From NCBI GenBank assembly GCA_945904015.1, contig CAMDPK010000030.1:1-51222 (forward strand): a stretch of 51,222 bases of DNA. Reading direction: 5' to 3'. How positions within the stretch are numbered: position 1 is the first letter of the stretch; each line of letters begins with the position of its first letter. The notes beneath the pieces are model-generated. The model searched no databases, had not been told where the DNA came from, and saw only the letters and a list, made by a program, of their open reading frames with translations. The stretch is from Candidatus Kuenenia stuttgartensis (GTDB taxonomy: Bacteria; Planctomycetota; Planctomycetia; Planctomycetales; Planctomycetaceae). Positions 17,211 to 25,686 of this stretch are shown piece after piece. The position numbers and the translations under genes were made by a program.

Positions 17211-18629
17211 ATGCGAACGATCGTCATCGCGCTGATGTTGGTCACGTCGCTTGCGGCTCTCACCGATCAAGCGACCGCTCAGTCTCGCACCGAAAAATTT
17301 CCGTACGACGCGATCATCGCGGACGATGAGGTCTACGCGCGTAGCGGGCCGGGCAACAAGCCGTACTATCCGACCGCTCGGCTGCGAAAGGGCGATCACG
17401 TCACGGTCATCCGGCACGATCCGGGGGGCTGGTACATGATCGAGCCGCCGCCGGGCAGCTTCGCGTGGGTGCGGCAAGAGTTCGTGAAGCGTCAAGACGA
17501 CCGCGGCGTCATCGCGGGCGACAGCCAAATCGTAGCTTGGGTCGGCACCTCGTTCGGCGACGATCACTACGTCGAGCAACGTCGGCTGCAACCCGGTGAA
17601 GAGGTCGAGATCATCGGCGAGAAGTCTCTGAAGGACGAACGAGGTGAGGTGATCTACCTGCGCATCAAATCTCCGAAAGGTCACTTCCGCTGGATTCCAG
17701 GAGCGAAGATCGTCACGTCCGACAAGCAATTGGCGGCCGCGAACGCGCGTGCTCGCGGTGACGATCCGTTCGTCGGCGAGTCCAAGGCCGCACCGATCGA
17801 CATGGCCAGCCACCAGCCGAGCGAAGACGGCTCAGTCGCGACCGACGGCAAAAGCGTCCCGGCTCCCAAAGACCCCGGACGTCGTCCGGCTCCGACTCCG
17901 AAAGACCTCGACGACGAATCACCGCTGTCGCGATCCGCCGTACCGTTCGCATCATCGAGCGGCGGCGACGCACAACAGCGGCTCGCAGCCGTCGACCAGC
18001 ACTTGCAAGAGATGCTCAAACGCGAGACACGCGATTGGGACTTCTCGGCAATCGAAGCCGAACTGCAAGACCTGCAAACGAACTCTGCCACCTCGACGGC
18101 GGCGGCTCGGCGGCTCGCGTCGCTCAACAAATACAAACAAGTCAAAGCCGACTCCGACGAGTTCGCTCGCCTGATGGACGAGACGAATCGCCGCGACGCC
18201 GAACTCGCGGCGGCTCAGCGAGCGCGGCTGGTTCCGGGAACGATTGCTCCGGCAGCGCGAGCGCAAACTTCAGCGCCATCGAACAACATCAAGCAAGCGC
18301 CGCTCACCAATCCGAATAGTCAGAACCGCTCGGCCCCTCCGGGACGTTCGCCTGCTCCGGCGATTCAAACTCGCCCCGCCCCGGCGAAAGGCCGCTTCGG
18401 CGGAGCCGGCATCATTCAACGTTCAGGAGCAAATCAGCCCGGCCTGCCCAAGCATGTCCTCGTGCATCCCAACGGCCAACGCTTGGCGTACCTGCAAGGC
18501 GAAGGAGTCGATCTCGACAAGTACCTCGGCGAGTCGATGGGCCTCGAAGGCGAACGCTACTTCCGTCAAGACCTGAAGTCCGACTACATGGTCGTGAAGT
18601 CGCTGCAACCGGTGAAGCTCAAGCCGTGA
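17211..18629 (+). CDS. Exported protein with SH3-like N-terminal domain
   Basis: 472 residues. The ATG at 17211 has GGAG eight bases upstream and begins a signal peptide (MRTIVIALMLVTSLAALTDQATAQ). The next 75 residues look like a bacterial SH3 domain: FPYDAIIADDEVYARSGPGNKPYYPTARLRKGDHVTV, then GGWYMIEPPPGSFAWV. A second SH3-like copy may follow at about 100-165 (GTSFGDDHYVEQRRLQPGEEVEII). The middle is a low-complexity Pro/Ala/Ser-rich linker with a short helix (DAQQRLAAVDQHLQEML). The C-terminus, GGAGIIQRSG to VVKSLQPVKLKP, holds a compact conserved-looking domain. Such proteins usually bind peptidoglycan or other envelope parts; no catalytic domain is seen. The 5' leader contains the inverted repeat at 17117-17191. 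Confidence 0.75.
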   Translation: MRTIVIALMLVTSLAALTDQATAQSRTEKFPYDAIIADDEVYARSGPGNKPYYPTARLRKGDHVTVIRHDPGGWYMIEPPPGSFAWVRQEFVKRQDDRGVIAGDSQIVAWVGTSFGDDHYVEQRRLQPGEEVEIIGEKSLKDERGEVIYLRIKSPKGHFRWIPGAKIVTSDKQLAAANARARGDDPFVGESKAAPIDMASHQPSEDGSVATDGKSVPAPKDPGRRPAPTPKDLDDESPLSRSAVPFASSSGGDAQQRLAAVDQHLQEMLKRETRDWDFSAIEAELQDLQTNSATSTAAARRLASLNKYKQVKADSDEFARLMDETNRRDAELAAAQRARLVPGTIAPAARAQTSAPSNNIKQAPLTNPNSQNRSAPPGRSPAPAIQTRPAPAKGRFGGAGIIQRSGANQPGLPKHVLVHPNGQRLAYLQGEGVDLDKYLGESMGLEGERYFRQDLKSDYMVVKSLQPVKLKP

Positions 18630-18636
18630 GTATCCG

Positions 18637-18698
18637 TAGACCGGACGCCTACGTCCGGTTCCGCCAAAGGCGGACTCGGACGTAGGCGTCCGAGCAAC
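18637..18698. repeat. REPIN-like element, CGGACGCCTACGTCCG family, copy 1
   Basis: The left arm is GTAG plus the hairpin ACCGGACG-CCTA-CGTCCGGT. The right arm on the minus strand is GTTG (a degenerate cap) plus CTCGGACG-CCTA-CGTCCGAG. Bases outside the shared core differ between arms but stay paired within each hairpin. It starts seven bases after the SH3 gene stop, between that gene and the convergent ABC permease gene. A second copy is at 28648-28699. Confidence 0.85.
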
Positions 18699-18705
18699 TG
18701 CAGCG

Positions 18706-20568
18706 TCATGTCCTCGGTGTCTGCAATTGCAGCGAGAAGCTGCGGGTCTGTTGGCCCATGTTCGATCCCGTCAGATCGAAGACTGGCCGGTCGAGTGTTC
18801 GGCTCAGCAGCCACGTCATCAGCTTCGCGCACAGCACCATCGACGGGACCGTCCATTCGAGGTGGTCATCGCCCATCAGGAAGAAAACCGTCAGCACGGC
18901 ATATCCCAGAAACAGCACGATCGTGGTGGCATAAAAACCAACCGTGCGGAAAAACGAGCCTGACAGTTGCCAGCCGATGAACCACCACGACTGCGCCACG
19001 AACAACGCGAACGCGATCTTGCCCAGCACTTTGAACATCGGCCATAGCGCGACTCCCGTCGCCCACGCGATCCCGATGAAGATCGGAGCGCTCACGATCA
19101 GCATGACGATCAGCTTCAGCAAGATCACTCGCTGACGCAGAGCCGACAGCTCGCGCGAACTGACCGGCAGATGCGCGAACAGCGGCACACCTTTGTTCGC
19201 CGAGTTCAACCAGATCAACCCCGGCCAGCCGACGAAGATTGTCCAAAACGTCGTCACTGCGGTCATGATCATCAACCCAAAGCTGACGACACCCAGAGGC
19301 ACCATGACCCACGGTGGCGGAACCGGGCCGCCTCGCAGCAGACCGCCACAACCAAACCAGATCGCGGCGAACCACGAGCAAACCCACCACGCCGTCACCG
19401 CCCGCGTCCAATACCGACCATCGAACAACAGCCAATGCGTCAGCGTCCGTTCTCGGTCGAAGAAACTCAACCGCAAGACTTTCTCCAACCAACCGAGCCG
19501 CTCGTCGTCGAGCGGTTGCAGAAACTCCGCGCGCAGCACTTCACGTCGAGCCTCGTCCGCCGATAGCGGTTCATCGCTGGTTTCCAGCTTCACCAAGTCC
19601 ACCAACTGGCCCTGATTCTGGCCGCTGAGAGCAGCCTCCCACTTCGACAGCACGCGCGGTTCCGGAAGTTTGGTCGGCCCCCAAATGGACTCACGCTCAA
19701 ACAACGGCAGCAGCGTTGAACCGCCGCCCGACTTGCCGAATTCACGGATCGAACAGCCTCGAATCAGGACGATCGCCGCCACCAATCCCGCGACCGTCCA
19801 GGCACCAGTCGCGGCCAGCAACCAAACCGCGCGCGCGGTGTCGGCTTGCAGCACCGACTCGAACGCCGCCAGCGGCCAACCGGTCGGCCACCACAACAAG
19901 CGACGGCCCACGAACGCGAAGCCGCCTCCCGGAAGAAATTGAATCGGCGTGATCCACACCAACGTCAGGACGACCAATCCTTTGGCAATCAAGACCACTC
20001 GCAACGGACTGTAGAACCAATGCCCCAACATCGCCGCGAACAGCAGCGTCGTCGCCAGCAACGTCGCGAGGTTCGCCGCGCCAAGCACGGCTCCCCACGT
20101 CATCGCCGGTCCCCAGCCGATGCCCGCCTTGTTCAGCACGATCGCATGAAACACCGCCAGCGGCGCGGAGAACACGAACGCAAATACGACTCGCCACAGC
20201 ATCCAATGCCGAGCCAACAGTTGGTCGCCGAACGGCTGAGCCTGCAAGATCGTCCACAGCCCATCAGTTCGTCCGGCCGCACGCCAGATTCCGGCGAACA
20301 AATAGCCCGTGAGCAGAATCCCGGCGGAGACCAGCGCCAGGCCCTCGGAGATCAAACCACCGGGAAACTGCGCGGCGTTCGCCATTTGCACCGCGACGGA
20401 AAAGACGGGCACGGGCAGAGCGAATCCCGCCAACAACAGCACGAACATCTCCAGCCAACGCCCCCAGCGCCGGCGGTAGTATTCGGCGAATAGCTTCGGC
20501 CGCTTGGCCAGCCGCTCGCGAGCGACTCGCCACACACGGGCCTCGAATTCCGTCGCGCGGAGACTCAT
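18706..20568 (-). CDS. ABC transporter permease (ABC-2-like, multi-span)
   Basis: 620 residues. The start at 20568 overlaps the stop of the upstream ATPase gene (ATGA, four bases), which implies translational coupling; an upstream open frame is only a shadow of the ATPase gene. The protein has a basic cytoplasmic N-terminus (VARERLAKRPKLFAEYYRRRWGRWLEMF) and about 12 hydrophobic segments in two sets, separated by a charged region at about 285-350 (FERESIWGPTKLPEPRVLSKWEAAL). This matches large permeases that pair with a single ATPase in ABC-type export. The substrate is unknown. It converges on the SH3 gene, with a REPIN-like element between. Confidence 0.75.
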   Translation of the reverse strand: MSLRATEFEARVWRVARERLAKRPKLFAEYYRRRWGRWLEMFVLLLAGFALPVPVFSVAVQMANAAQFPGGLISEGLALVSAGILLTGYLFAGIWRAAGRTDGLWTILQAQPFGDQLLARHWMLWRVVFAFVFSAPLAVFHAIVLNKAGIGWGPAMTWGAVLGAANLATLLATTLLFAAMLGHWFYSPLRVVLIAKGLVVLTLVWITPIQFLPGGGFAFVGRRLLWWPTGWPLAAFESVLQADTARAVWLLAATGAWTVAGLVAAIVLIRGCSIREFGKSGGGSTLLPLFERESIWGPTKLPEPRVLSKWEAALSGQNQGQLVDLVKLETSDEPLSADEARREVLRAEFLQPLDDERLGWLEKVLRLSFFDRERTLTHWLLFDGRYWTRAVTAWWVCSWFAAIWFGCGGLLRGGPVPPPWVMVPLGVVSFGLMIMTAVTTFWTIFVGWPGLIWLNSANKGVPLFAHLPVSSRELSALRQRVILLKLIVMLIVSAPIFIGIAWATGVALWPMFKVLGKIAFALFVAQSWWFIGWQLSGSFFRTVGFYATTIVLFLGYAVLTVFFLMGDDHLEWTVPSMVLCAKLMTWLLSRTLDRPVFDLTGSNMGQQTRSFSLQLQTPRT

Positions 20569-21305
20569 GGTTCGGCGGTCTCTCGCAGTTGAGCGAACAA
20601 GTCTTCCAACACCGCGCCGGGCGCGGCATCGCTCGATTCGCTGAGATTGAACATCGTGTCGAAGGCGTGCAGCTTGCCGCCGTTGATGACGCAGACGCGG
20701 TCGGAAAACGACTCCGCCAGCTCCAGCAACTGCGTCGAGTAAATCACAATCCGTCCGCGCCGCGCCGCATCGCGAGCCAAACGCCGGAACGTCGACAACC
20801 CCAGCGGGTCCATCCCGGACGCGAACGGCTCGTCGAACAGCCACAGTTCCGGATCTGCCACGAGCATCGCGATCAACGCGACCTTGTACTGCTGCCCGCG
20901 CGATAATCTCGCCACCGACGACTTGATCAGCGGCAGCAAGTCGAAGTCTTCGAGCAACTCGACCACTCGCTGTTCGGTGCCGGGTTCTGTCTTCTCGTAG
21001 GCTTTGGCGACCAAGCCGATGTGCTGCAACACCGACATGCGCGGATAAAAGAACGGAAAGTCCGGGAGAAAGTGCAGCCGCTTGCGGAGATCCGTCCGAC
21101 TCCGCCGGAACACTTCGCCGTCGAACAGCACCTCGCCGTGATCAGGCACGCTGATGCCGCTCAGGCAGCGCAGCAGCGTCGTCTTGCCCGCACCATTCAC
21201 CCCCAACAGCGAGATGATCTGCCCCGGCTCGATGTCGAGCGTCACGTCTTCCAGCGCGTGGACTCGGCCATACGACTTGCTAACGTTTCGCAATTCAATC
21301 TTCAT
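20565..21305 (-). CDS. ABC transporter ATP-binding protein
   Basis: 246 residues. Walker A is GVNGAGKTT (Lys41), the signature is LSRGQ (134-138) and Walker B is LWLFDEP (Asp158, Glu159). MKIELRNVSKSYG fits the family start, so I use 21305 rather than an in-frame ATG at 21323. The class resembles ATPases of ABC-2-type exporters that work with one large permease. Its last bases overlap the start of the permease gene. The pair probably forms an exporter, with ATP hydrolysis on the cytoplasmic face. It is divergent from the esterase gene, and a REPIN-like element lies in the shared upstream region. Confidence 0.92.
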   Translation of the reverse strand: MKIELRNVSKSYGRVHALEDVTLDIEPGQIISLLGVNGAGKTTLLRCLSGISVPDHGEVLFDGEVFRRSRTDLRKRLHFLPDFPFFYPRMSVLQHIGLVAKAYEKTEPGTEQRVVELLEDFDLLPLIKSSVARLSRGQQYKVALIAMLVADPELWLFDEPFASGMDPLGLSTFRRLARDAARRGRIVIYSTQLLELAESFSDRVCVINGGKLHAFDTMFNLSESSDAAPGAVLEDLFAQLRETAEP

Positions 21306-21388
21306 GGCGGCATGTTGGCCCACCGCGTTGAGCCTTTCCAGCCTGCGACACTTTGGGGAGTGGAGAAAGTGGGTTCGATCTCATGAAC

Positions 21389-21486
21389 GTAGCTGCCTCG
21401 CTCCCGCGAGGCAGAGCCACTGAGATCGGCTTGAATTCACCGAATCGATTCCCATTTGCTCCGCCTCGCGGGAGCGAGGCGGCTAC
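21389..21486. repeat. REPIN-like element, GCCTCGC-TCCC-GCGAGGC family
   Basis: The left arm is GTAG plus the hairpin CTGCCTCGC-TCCC-GCGAGGCAG. The right arm on the minus strand is GTAG plus CCGCCTCGC-TCCC-GCGAGGCGG. The single difference (T-A against C-G) is paired within each arm. The flanking GAAC/GTTC extends the symmetry to 21385-21490. It lies between divergent genes and ends 40 bases before the esterase ATG. Confidence 0.9.
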
Positions 21487-21526
21487 GTTCACAGAATCGT
21501 TGCCGTATTCCACTTCTGGAGCTGTG

Positions 21527-22351
21527 ATGTCCCGTACTTGGTTTCGATCCGCAACGACATTTCTGGCCTGCTTGGCCATCGCAGCGGTGTCACTCGGTGA
21601 TCCGCCGCAGCCCGAAGACATTGCCTTTCAAGCCGATTGCGACCAAACGGAACAGCGCTTCGTACAGATCCTGCCGGCCGACTTTCAGTCCGACCAAACT
21701 CTCGACGTGTTGATCGCGCTGCATGGCCACGGCTCCGACCGCTGGCAGTTTGTGCGAGACGCCCGCGATGAATGCCGAGCCGCACGCGACGTCGCCGCCA
21801 AGTATCGCATGATCTACATCTCGCCCGACTACCGAGCCAAGACCTCCTGGATGGGACCGAAGGCGGAAGCCGATCTGGTCCAGATCATTCGCGACCTCAA
21901 AAAGCGTCACCGCGTCGGCCGAGTCTTCGTGACCGGCGGCTCGATGGGCGGCACCGCCGCGCTGACATTCGCCGCGCTGCATCCCGACTTGATTGCCGGC
22001 GTGGCCTCAATGAACGGCACCGCGAATCTGTTGGAGTACGCCAATTTCCAAGACGCGATCTCTGCATCATTCGGCGGCGCGAAGGCTGCGATCCCTGACG
22101 AGTACAAGAAACGCAGCGCCGAATACTGGCCGGAGAAATTCACGATGCCCGTCGGCATCACCACCGGCGGACAGGACACACTCGTCCCGCCGCACAGCGT
22201 CGAGCGTTTGGCCGGCGTGCTCAAACAGCTCAATCGCCAAGTCCTGCTGATCCGCCGCGACTCGACCGGCCATCAGACGAATTACGAAGACGGCGTCGCG
22301 ATTCTGGAGTTCGTGATCCAACAAGCCAAACCGTTCGACGCCGCCAAGTGA
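21527..22351 (+). CDS. Exported alpha/beta-hydrolase, esterase-like
   Basis: 274 residues. The ATG at 21527 has GGAG five bases upstream and opens a signal peptide (SRTWFRSATTFLACLAIAAVSLG). The alpha/beta-hydrolase core shows the oxyanion segment LIALHGHGSDRWQF, a nucleophile elbow GGSMGG (Ser), an acid position near GITTGGQDTLVPP (Asp) and a catalytic His in DSTGHQTNY. The layout resembles the PHB-depolymerase/feruloyl-esterase-like branch, with prolyl-oligopeptidase-like features. The reaction is hydrolysis of an ester or acyl bond in the periplasm; the substrate is unknown. A longer in-frame extension back to 21353 passes through the REPIN element and is not believed. Confidence 0.82.
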   Translation: MSRTWFRSATTFLACLAIAAVSLGDPPQPEDIAFQADCDQTEQRFVQILPADFQSDQTLDVLIALHGHGSDRWQFVRDARDECRAARDVAAKYRMIYISPDYRAKTSWMGPKAEADLVQIIRDLKKRHRVGRVFVTGGSMGGTAALTFAALHPDLIAGVASMNGTANLLEYANFQDAISASFGGAKAAIPDEYKKRSAEYWPEKFTMPVGITTGGQDTLVPPHSVERLAGVLKQLNRQVLLIRRDSTGHQTNYEDGVAILEFVIQQAKPFDAAK

Positions 22352-22388
22352 TGCCGCGCGTCGCCCCAATTCTCTGGAAAGCAGCCCG

Positions 22389-23261
22389 ATGCGCATCGCG
22401 TTGATTGGATCGAATGGTCAACTCGGCAGCGACCTGCTCCCGCGCTTGCAGACCGCCGGACACGACGTCGTCCCATTGAGACACGCCGACATCGAGATCA
22501 CCGATAAGGACAACGTCGCGGCAGTCCTCGAGCCGCTGCGACCGGACTTGGTCCTCAACACAGCCGCCTACAACTTGGTCGACAAGGCCGAAGACGAACT
22601 CATCGCTGCGATGACGGTTAACGGGACTGGCCCGCTTGTCCTCGCCGAACTTTGCGAGACCCACAACTGGCGGCTGATGCACATCAGCACGGACTTCGTT
22701 TTCGGTTGGTCACCCGTGCCAACCTCTCGAGCTTGGACAGAACTCGACCGCGCATATTCGGGCGGGCGATATGCCATCACCAAAAGGACCGGAGAGCAAT
22801 TCGTCCAGGAAAGATGCTCGCAACACTTCGTCGTGCGGACCTGCGGGCTGTACGGACTCGCGGCGCTGCGCGATGGCGGCAAAGGAAACTTCGTCGAGAC
22901 GATGCTGCGACTCGGCCGCGAGCGCAAACAACTTCGCGTCGTCGATGATCAACGCTGCACGCCAACTTCGACTGCTGATCTCGCCGATGCCCTCGTGAAG
23001 CTGATCGCGACCGATGCTTTCGGGCTGTACCACGCGACGAACTCCGGCAGCATGACGTGGTGCGAGTTCGCGCGGGAGATTTTTCGGCTGGCGAAGCTGG
23101 ATGTCGAAGTCATCCCGATCACGACGGCGGAGTTCGGGGCGAAGGCGATGCGTCCGGCGTACAGCGTGCTCGATTGCAGCAAACTCTCGTCCGTCATCGG
23201 TGGCCCGTTGCCAGATTGGCACGACGCGCTCGCGAGGTACTTGGCCAGCCGCCCGGCATAG
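22389..23261 (+). CDS. dTDP-4-dehydrorhamnose reductase-like (RmlD) NAD(P)-dependent reductase
   Basis: 290 residues of the extended SDR/RmlD family. The NAD(P) motif IGSNGQLGSDL is at residues 6-16, then DIEITDKDNV and NTAAYNLVDKAEDE, all typical of RmlD. The catalytic Tyr-Lys pair appears as RYAITKRTGE. RmlD makes dTDP-L-rhamnose, a precursor of surface polysaccharide. No rmlA, rmlB or rmlC is next to it, so a related sugar reductase remains possible. The gene follows the esterase by 37 bases on the same strand and could share its transcript. The 242 bases downstream show no convincing gene. Confidence 0.85.
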   Translation: MRIALIGSNGQLGSDLLPRLQTAGHDVVPLRHADIEITDKDNVAAVLEPLRPDLVLNTAAYNLVDKAEDELIAAMTVNGTGPLVLAELCETHNWRLMHISTDFVFGWSPVPTSRAWTELDRAYSGGRYAITKRTGEQFVQERCSQHFVVRTCGLYGLAALRDGGKGNFVETMLRLGRERKQLRVVDDQRCTPTSTADLADALVKLIATDAFGLYHATNSGSMTWCEFAREIFRLAKLDVEVIPITTAEFGAKAMRPAYSVLDCSKLSSVIGGPLPDWHDALARYLASRPA

Positions 23262-23503
23262 CTCAGACGCTCGCCCGGCTTGCCCAGATTCACACTCCTC
23301 GCTGTCTTCACACGCCGCACCGCTTGGTTCGCAAAACTCCTCTCCGCGCACTTGCCCAAGGGTCTTACGATCCCGCGCGACTCGCACTCCGATTGGAGTT
23401 TCGGAACTCGCAAGACGATGGAACTAGTCAGAGGCGAAAGGATTCGCCGCTGCGACGGCTGCGTTCGAAATGGCTGCAACAAACTCGGGGAAGGGATTCC
23501 CAA

Positions 23504-24166
23504 ATGGACCGACGGAATTTTCTAAGTCTGGGATTCACGATGCTCGCCAGCGGCACCGCCAGCTTGGCGGGATGTCGCGGCTATCAGCACGTGCATGTGC
23601 TGAAGGACAACGATAAAGACCTCGTCGGCAGTCACGCTGCCGGAGCCGAAACCTATCAGCGGCTAATCGACGAGTCGGTCGCCAAGCTGTTGGGTCGTGG
23701 ATGCGAGCCAGTTGAAATTCAACCTGCCGGCATGGTCATCGGCGAAAAGAAACGCATCTGTTTCATCGGTGTCGAGAACTGCACCGCCGAGGAGATTGGT
23801 GATTTCAAAGAACAAATCTACGAGCTGATCGACTCGGCGATCAACGAGTCTCAGCAGTACCACGAAATCAGCCGCCGCGTGGTCGATGCCGGCTTGAAGC
23901 AATTGCGGCTGCCACCCGATCAACTCTTCATCAAAGAGAACCAACGCAACTTCCAAGTGGTCATGGAAGAGATGAAGCAGCCCTTCGACTTCCTGCTGTT
24001 CGCGAAGCTGACCTCCGGCACGACTCAGCAGAACAAAGACTACCAACGCGATTACCTGCTGACGCTAGAGCTGGTCAACATCCACAACGGCGATCCGATC
24101 AAAGAGTCCGCCAAGCTCCGCAAGGGCTACCACAAATCGTGGTTCGGCAAGATGTTCAAGTACTAG
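23504..24166 (+). CDS. LpoB-like lipoprotein
   Basis: 220 residues. ATG 23504 is preceded by GGGGAAGGG. The N-terminus MDRRNFLSLGFTMLASG followed by the lipobox SLAGC marks a lipoprotein, with a twin-arginine-like start. The mature part has the order seen in LpoB/YcfM proteins: helix with QRLIDESVAKLL, strand KRICFIGVENCTAEEI, helix FKEQIYELIDSAINES, strand YHEIS, and later FDFLLFAKLTSG with a final strand TLELVNIHNGDPIKES. LpoB activates a class A penicillin-binding protein from the outer membrane. The assignment rests on pattern and on the COG3014-like gene 35 bases downstream, a neighbour reported for LpoB-type genes. The upstream open frame back to 23057 overlaps rmlD and is not coding. 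Confidence 0.6.
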   Translation: MDRRNFLSLGFTMLASGTASLAGCRGYQHVHVLKDNDKDLVGSHAAGAETYQRLIDESVAKLLGRGCEPVEIQPAGMVIGEKKRICFIGVENCTAEEIGDFKEQIYELIDSAINESQQYHEISRRVVDAGLKQLRLPPDQLFIKENQRNFQVVMEEMKQPFDFLLFAKLTSGTTQQNKDYQRDYLLTLELVNIHNGDPIKESAKLRKGYHKSWFGKMFKY

Positions 24167-24201
24167 GCGTGAGGTTGGAGATTTGAAATCTCAAATCTGA
24201 A

Positions 24202-25686
24202 ATGAACCGACGGGTTGCACTTCATTGGTCATTGGTCATTGGTCGTTGGTCATTGGCCAGCCTGCTCCTGTGTTTGATGTTGCTGATTGCCAGTGGTTGT
24301 TCGAGCTACGCCGACCGTCTGCGCGACGTGCGCACCGAGTTTCATTCTGGCAATCTCGTCGCGGCCGAAAAGTTCGTCGACAAAGAACTGCCCAAGAAGC
24401 GTCGGGCCAAAGAAGCGGACGTTCTCAAGCTCGAACGAGCGATGATCGAGCTGTCATCCGGAAAACCCGCCATCGCCGAGCGGACGTTGCGCGAGGTCCG
24501 CGACCGCTTCGACTTCCTCGAACAGAAAGACCTCGCTGAAGGAGCCGCGTCGTATCTCACCGACGATACGCACCGCGCGTACTCCGGCGAGGATTACGAG
24601 AAAGTGCTGATCCGAGCGTTCCTCGCACTGAGCAACTTGATGCACGACGGTGGAGACGCGAATGCCTATGCCCTGCAAGTCAACGACAAGCAGCGACAGA
24701 TCATTGAGGCGGCTGGCAACGACGCCGAAAAGAATCCGAAGCTCGGCTACAAGCAAGTCGCGTTGGGAACGTACGTCAGCGGAATGCTCCGCGAGGCGAC
24801 GCATCGCGATTACGACGACGCGAAACGGTCGATCCAACTTGTCGCCAACTGGGAACCGGAGTTCGCCTCCGCCAAGCAAGACCTCGAACGAGTCACCAAC
24901 GGCCGACATTCTGCTCCGGGCAACGGTGTGCTCTACGTTTTCACGCTCGTCGGCCGCGGACCGTACAAAGAGGAACGCTACGAACAGCCAACTCAAGCCG
25001 CGATGCTGATTGTCGATCACATTCTGTCGGCGATCGGCAAGCACACCGTCACGCCGACGTTCGCACCGGTGAAAGTCCCGGTCGTCGTCGTGCCGCCGAA
25101 CCGCGTGCAATCGGTCAGCGTGTCCATCGACGGCAAACCGGCTGGCTTGACGGAAACGATCACCGACGTCGGTGAGCTAGCGACTCAGCAATACGCCGCG
25201 ATCTTCCCGCACGTCCTCGCGCGGACGGTCGTGCGCCGGAGCATCAAGAAGGGATCGCTGTACGCCGCGAAAGAACTCGGACAAGTTCAGAATCCGCTGG
25301 GCGAACTTGCCATCGACGCCGTCGGAGTCGCGTGGGAAGCAACCGAGAACGCTGACACGCGCTGCTGGGGCCTGTTGCCGAACAAGATCCAAGTCCGCCG
25401 CATCGAGTTGCCGGCCGGAACGCACCAACTTTCATTGCAACCCGCTAGCGCGTCCGGCCAGCCACTCGGAGAAACGCATCAAACCGAACTGCGAATCGTC
25501 GATGGCGGCAACGCGTATGTGCTCGCGAACTTTCCGAGCACCACACTGGTCGGCAAATTACTCGTGAGCCAAGAGGCTCGTCCTGAGTCGCTGCCAGACG
25601 AGTACAACCTCGGCGCGAGAAACTGCTTGACGCCACCTTTCAAGCCGGCGGATTTTCCGGAGCCTCCACCGGAAGTGGCTCCGTAA
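24202..25686 (+). CDS. COG3014-like lipoprotein, signal peptide encoded by a tandem repeat
   Basis: 494 residues. The N-terminus MNRRVALHWSLVIGRWSLAS comes in part from five seven-base repeats (24224-24258). It leads into LLLCLMLLIASGC, a good lipobox. The body has a helical TPR-like half (residues 35-230) with paired Leu/Ala helices, then a beta-rich half with GVLYVFTLVGRGPYKEERYE and YAAIFPHVLARTVVRRSIKKGSLYAAK, patterns of the COG3014 family. The family occurs beside LpoB-type lipoproteins; its function is not established. No ribosome site is visible before ATG 24202, where GAGATTT-G-AAATCTC forms a short hairpin. The 3' end overlaps the convergent threonine synthase frame by 47 bases. Confidence 0.65.
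   Translation: MNRRVALHWSLVIGRWSLASLLLCLMLLIASGCSSYADRLRDVRTEFHSGNLVAAEKFVDKELPKKRRAKEADVLKLERAMIELSSGKPAIAERTLREVRDRFDFLEQKDLAEGAASYLTDDTHRAYSGEDYEKVLIRAFLALSNLMHDGGDANAYALQVNDKQRQIIEAAGNDAEKNPKLGYKQVALGTYVSGMLREATHRDYDDAKRSIQLVANWEPEFASAKQDLERVTNGRHSAPGNGVLYVFTLVGRGPYKEERYEQPTQAAMLIVDHILSAIGKHTVTPTFAPVKVPVVVVPPNRVQSVSVSIDGKPAGLTETITDVGELATQQYAAIFPHVLARTVVRRSIKKGSLYAAKELGQVQNPLGELAIDAVGVAWEATENADTRCWGLLPNKIQVRRIELPAGTHQLSLQPASASGQPLGETHQTELRIVDGGNAYVLANFPSTTLVGKLLVSQEARPESLPDEYNLGARNCLTPPFKPADFPEPPPEVAP
24224..24258 (+). repeat. Heptanucleotide tandem repeat in a lipoprotein signal peptide
   Basis: Five copies of ATTGGTC; the fourth begins with G and the fifth is ATTGGCC. The tract encodes the start of the hydrophobic signal region. 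A related ATTGGTC tract lies at 46683-46722, outside or at the very start of mqnE. Confidence 0.9.
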
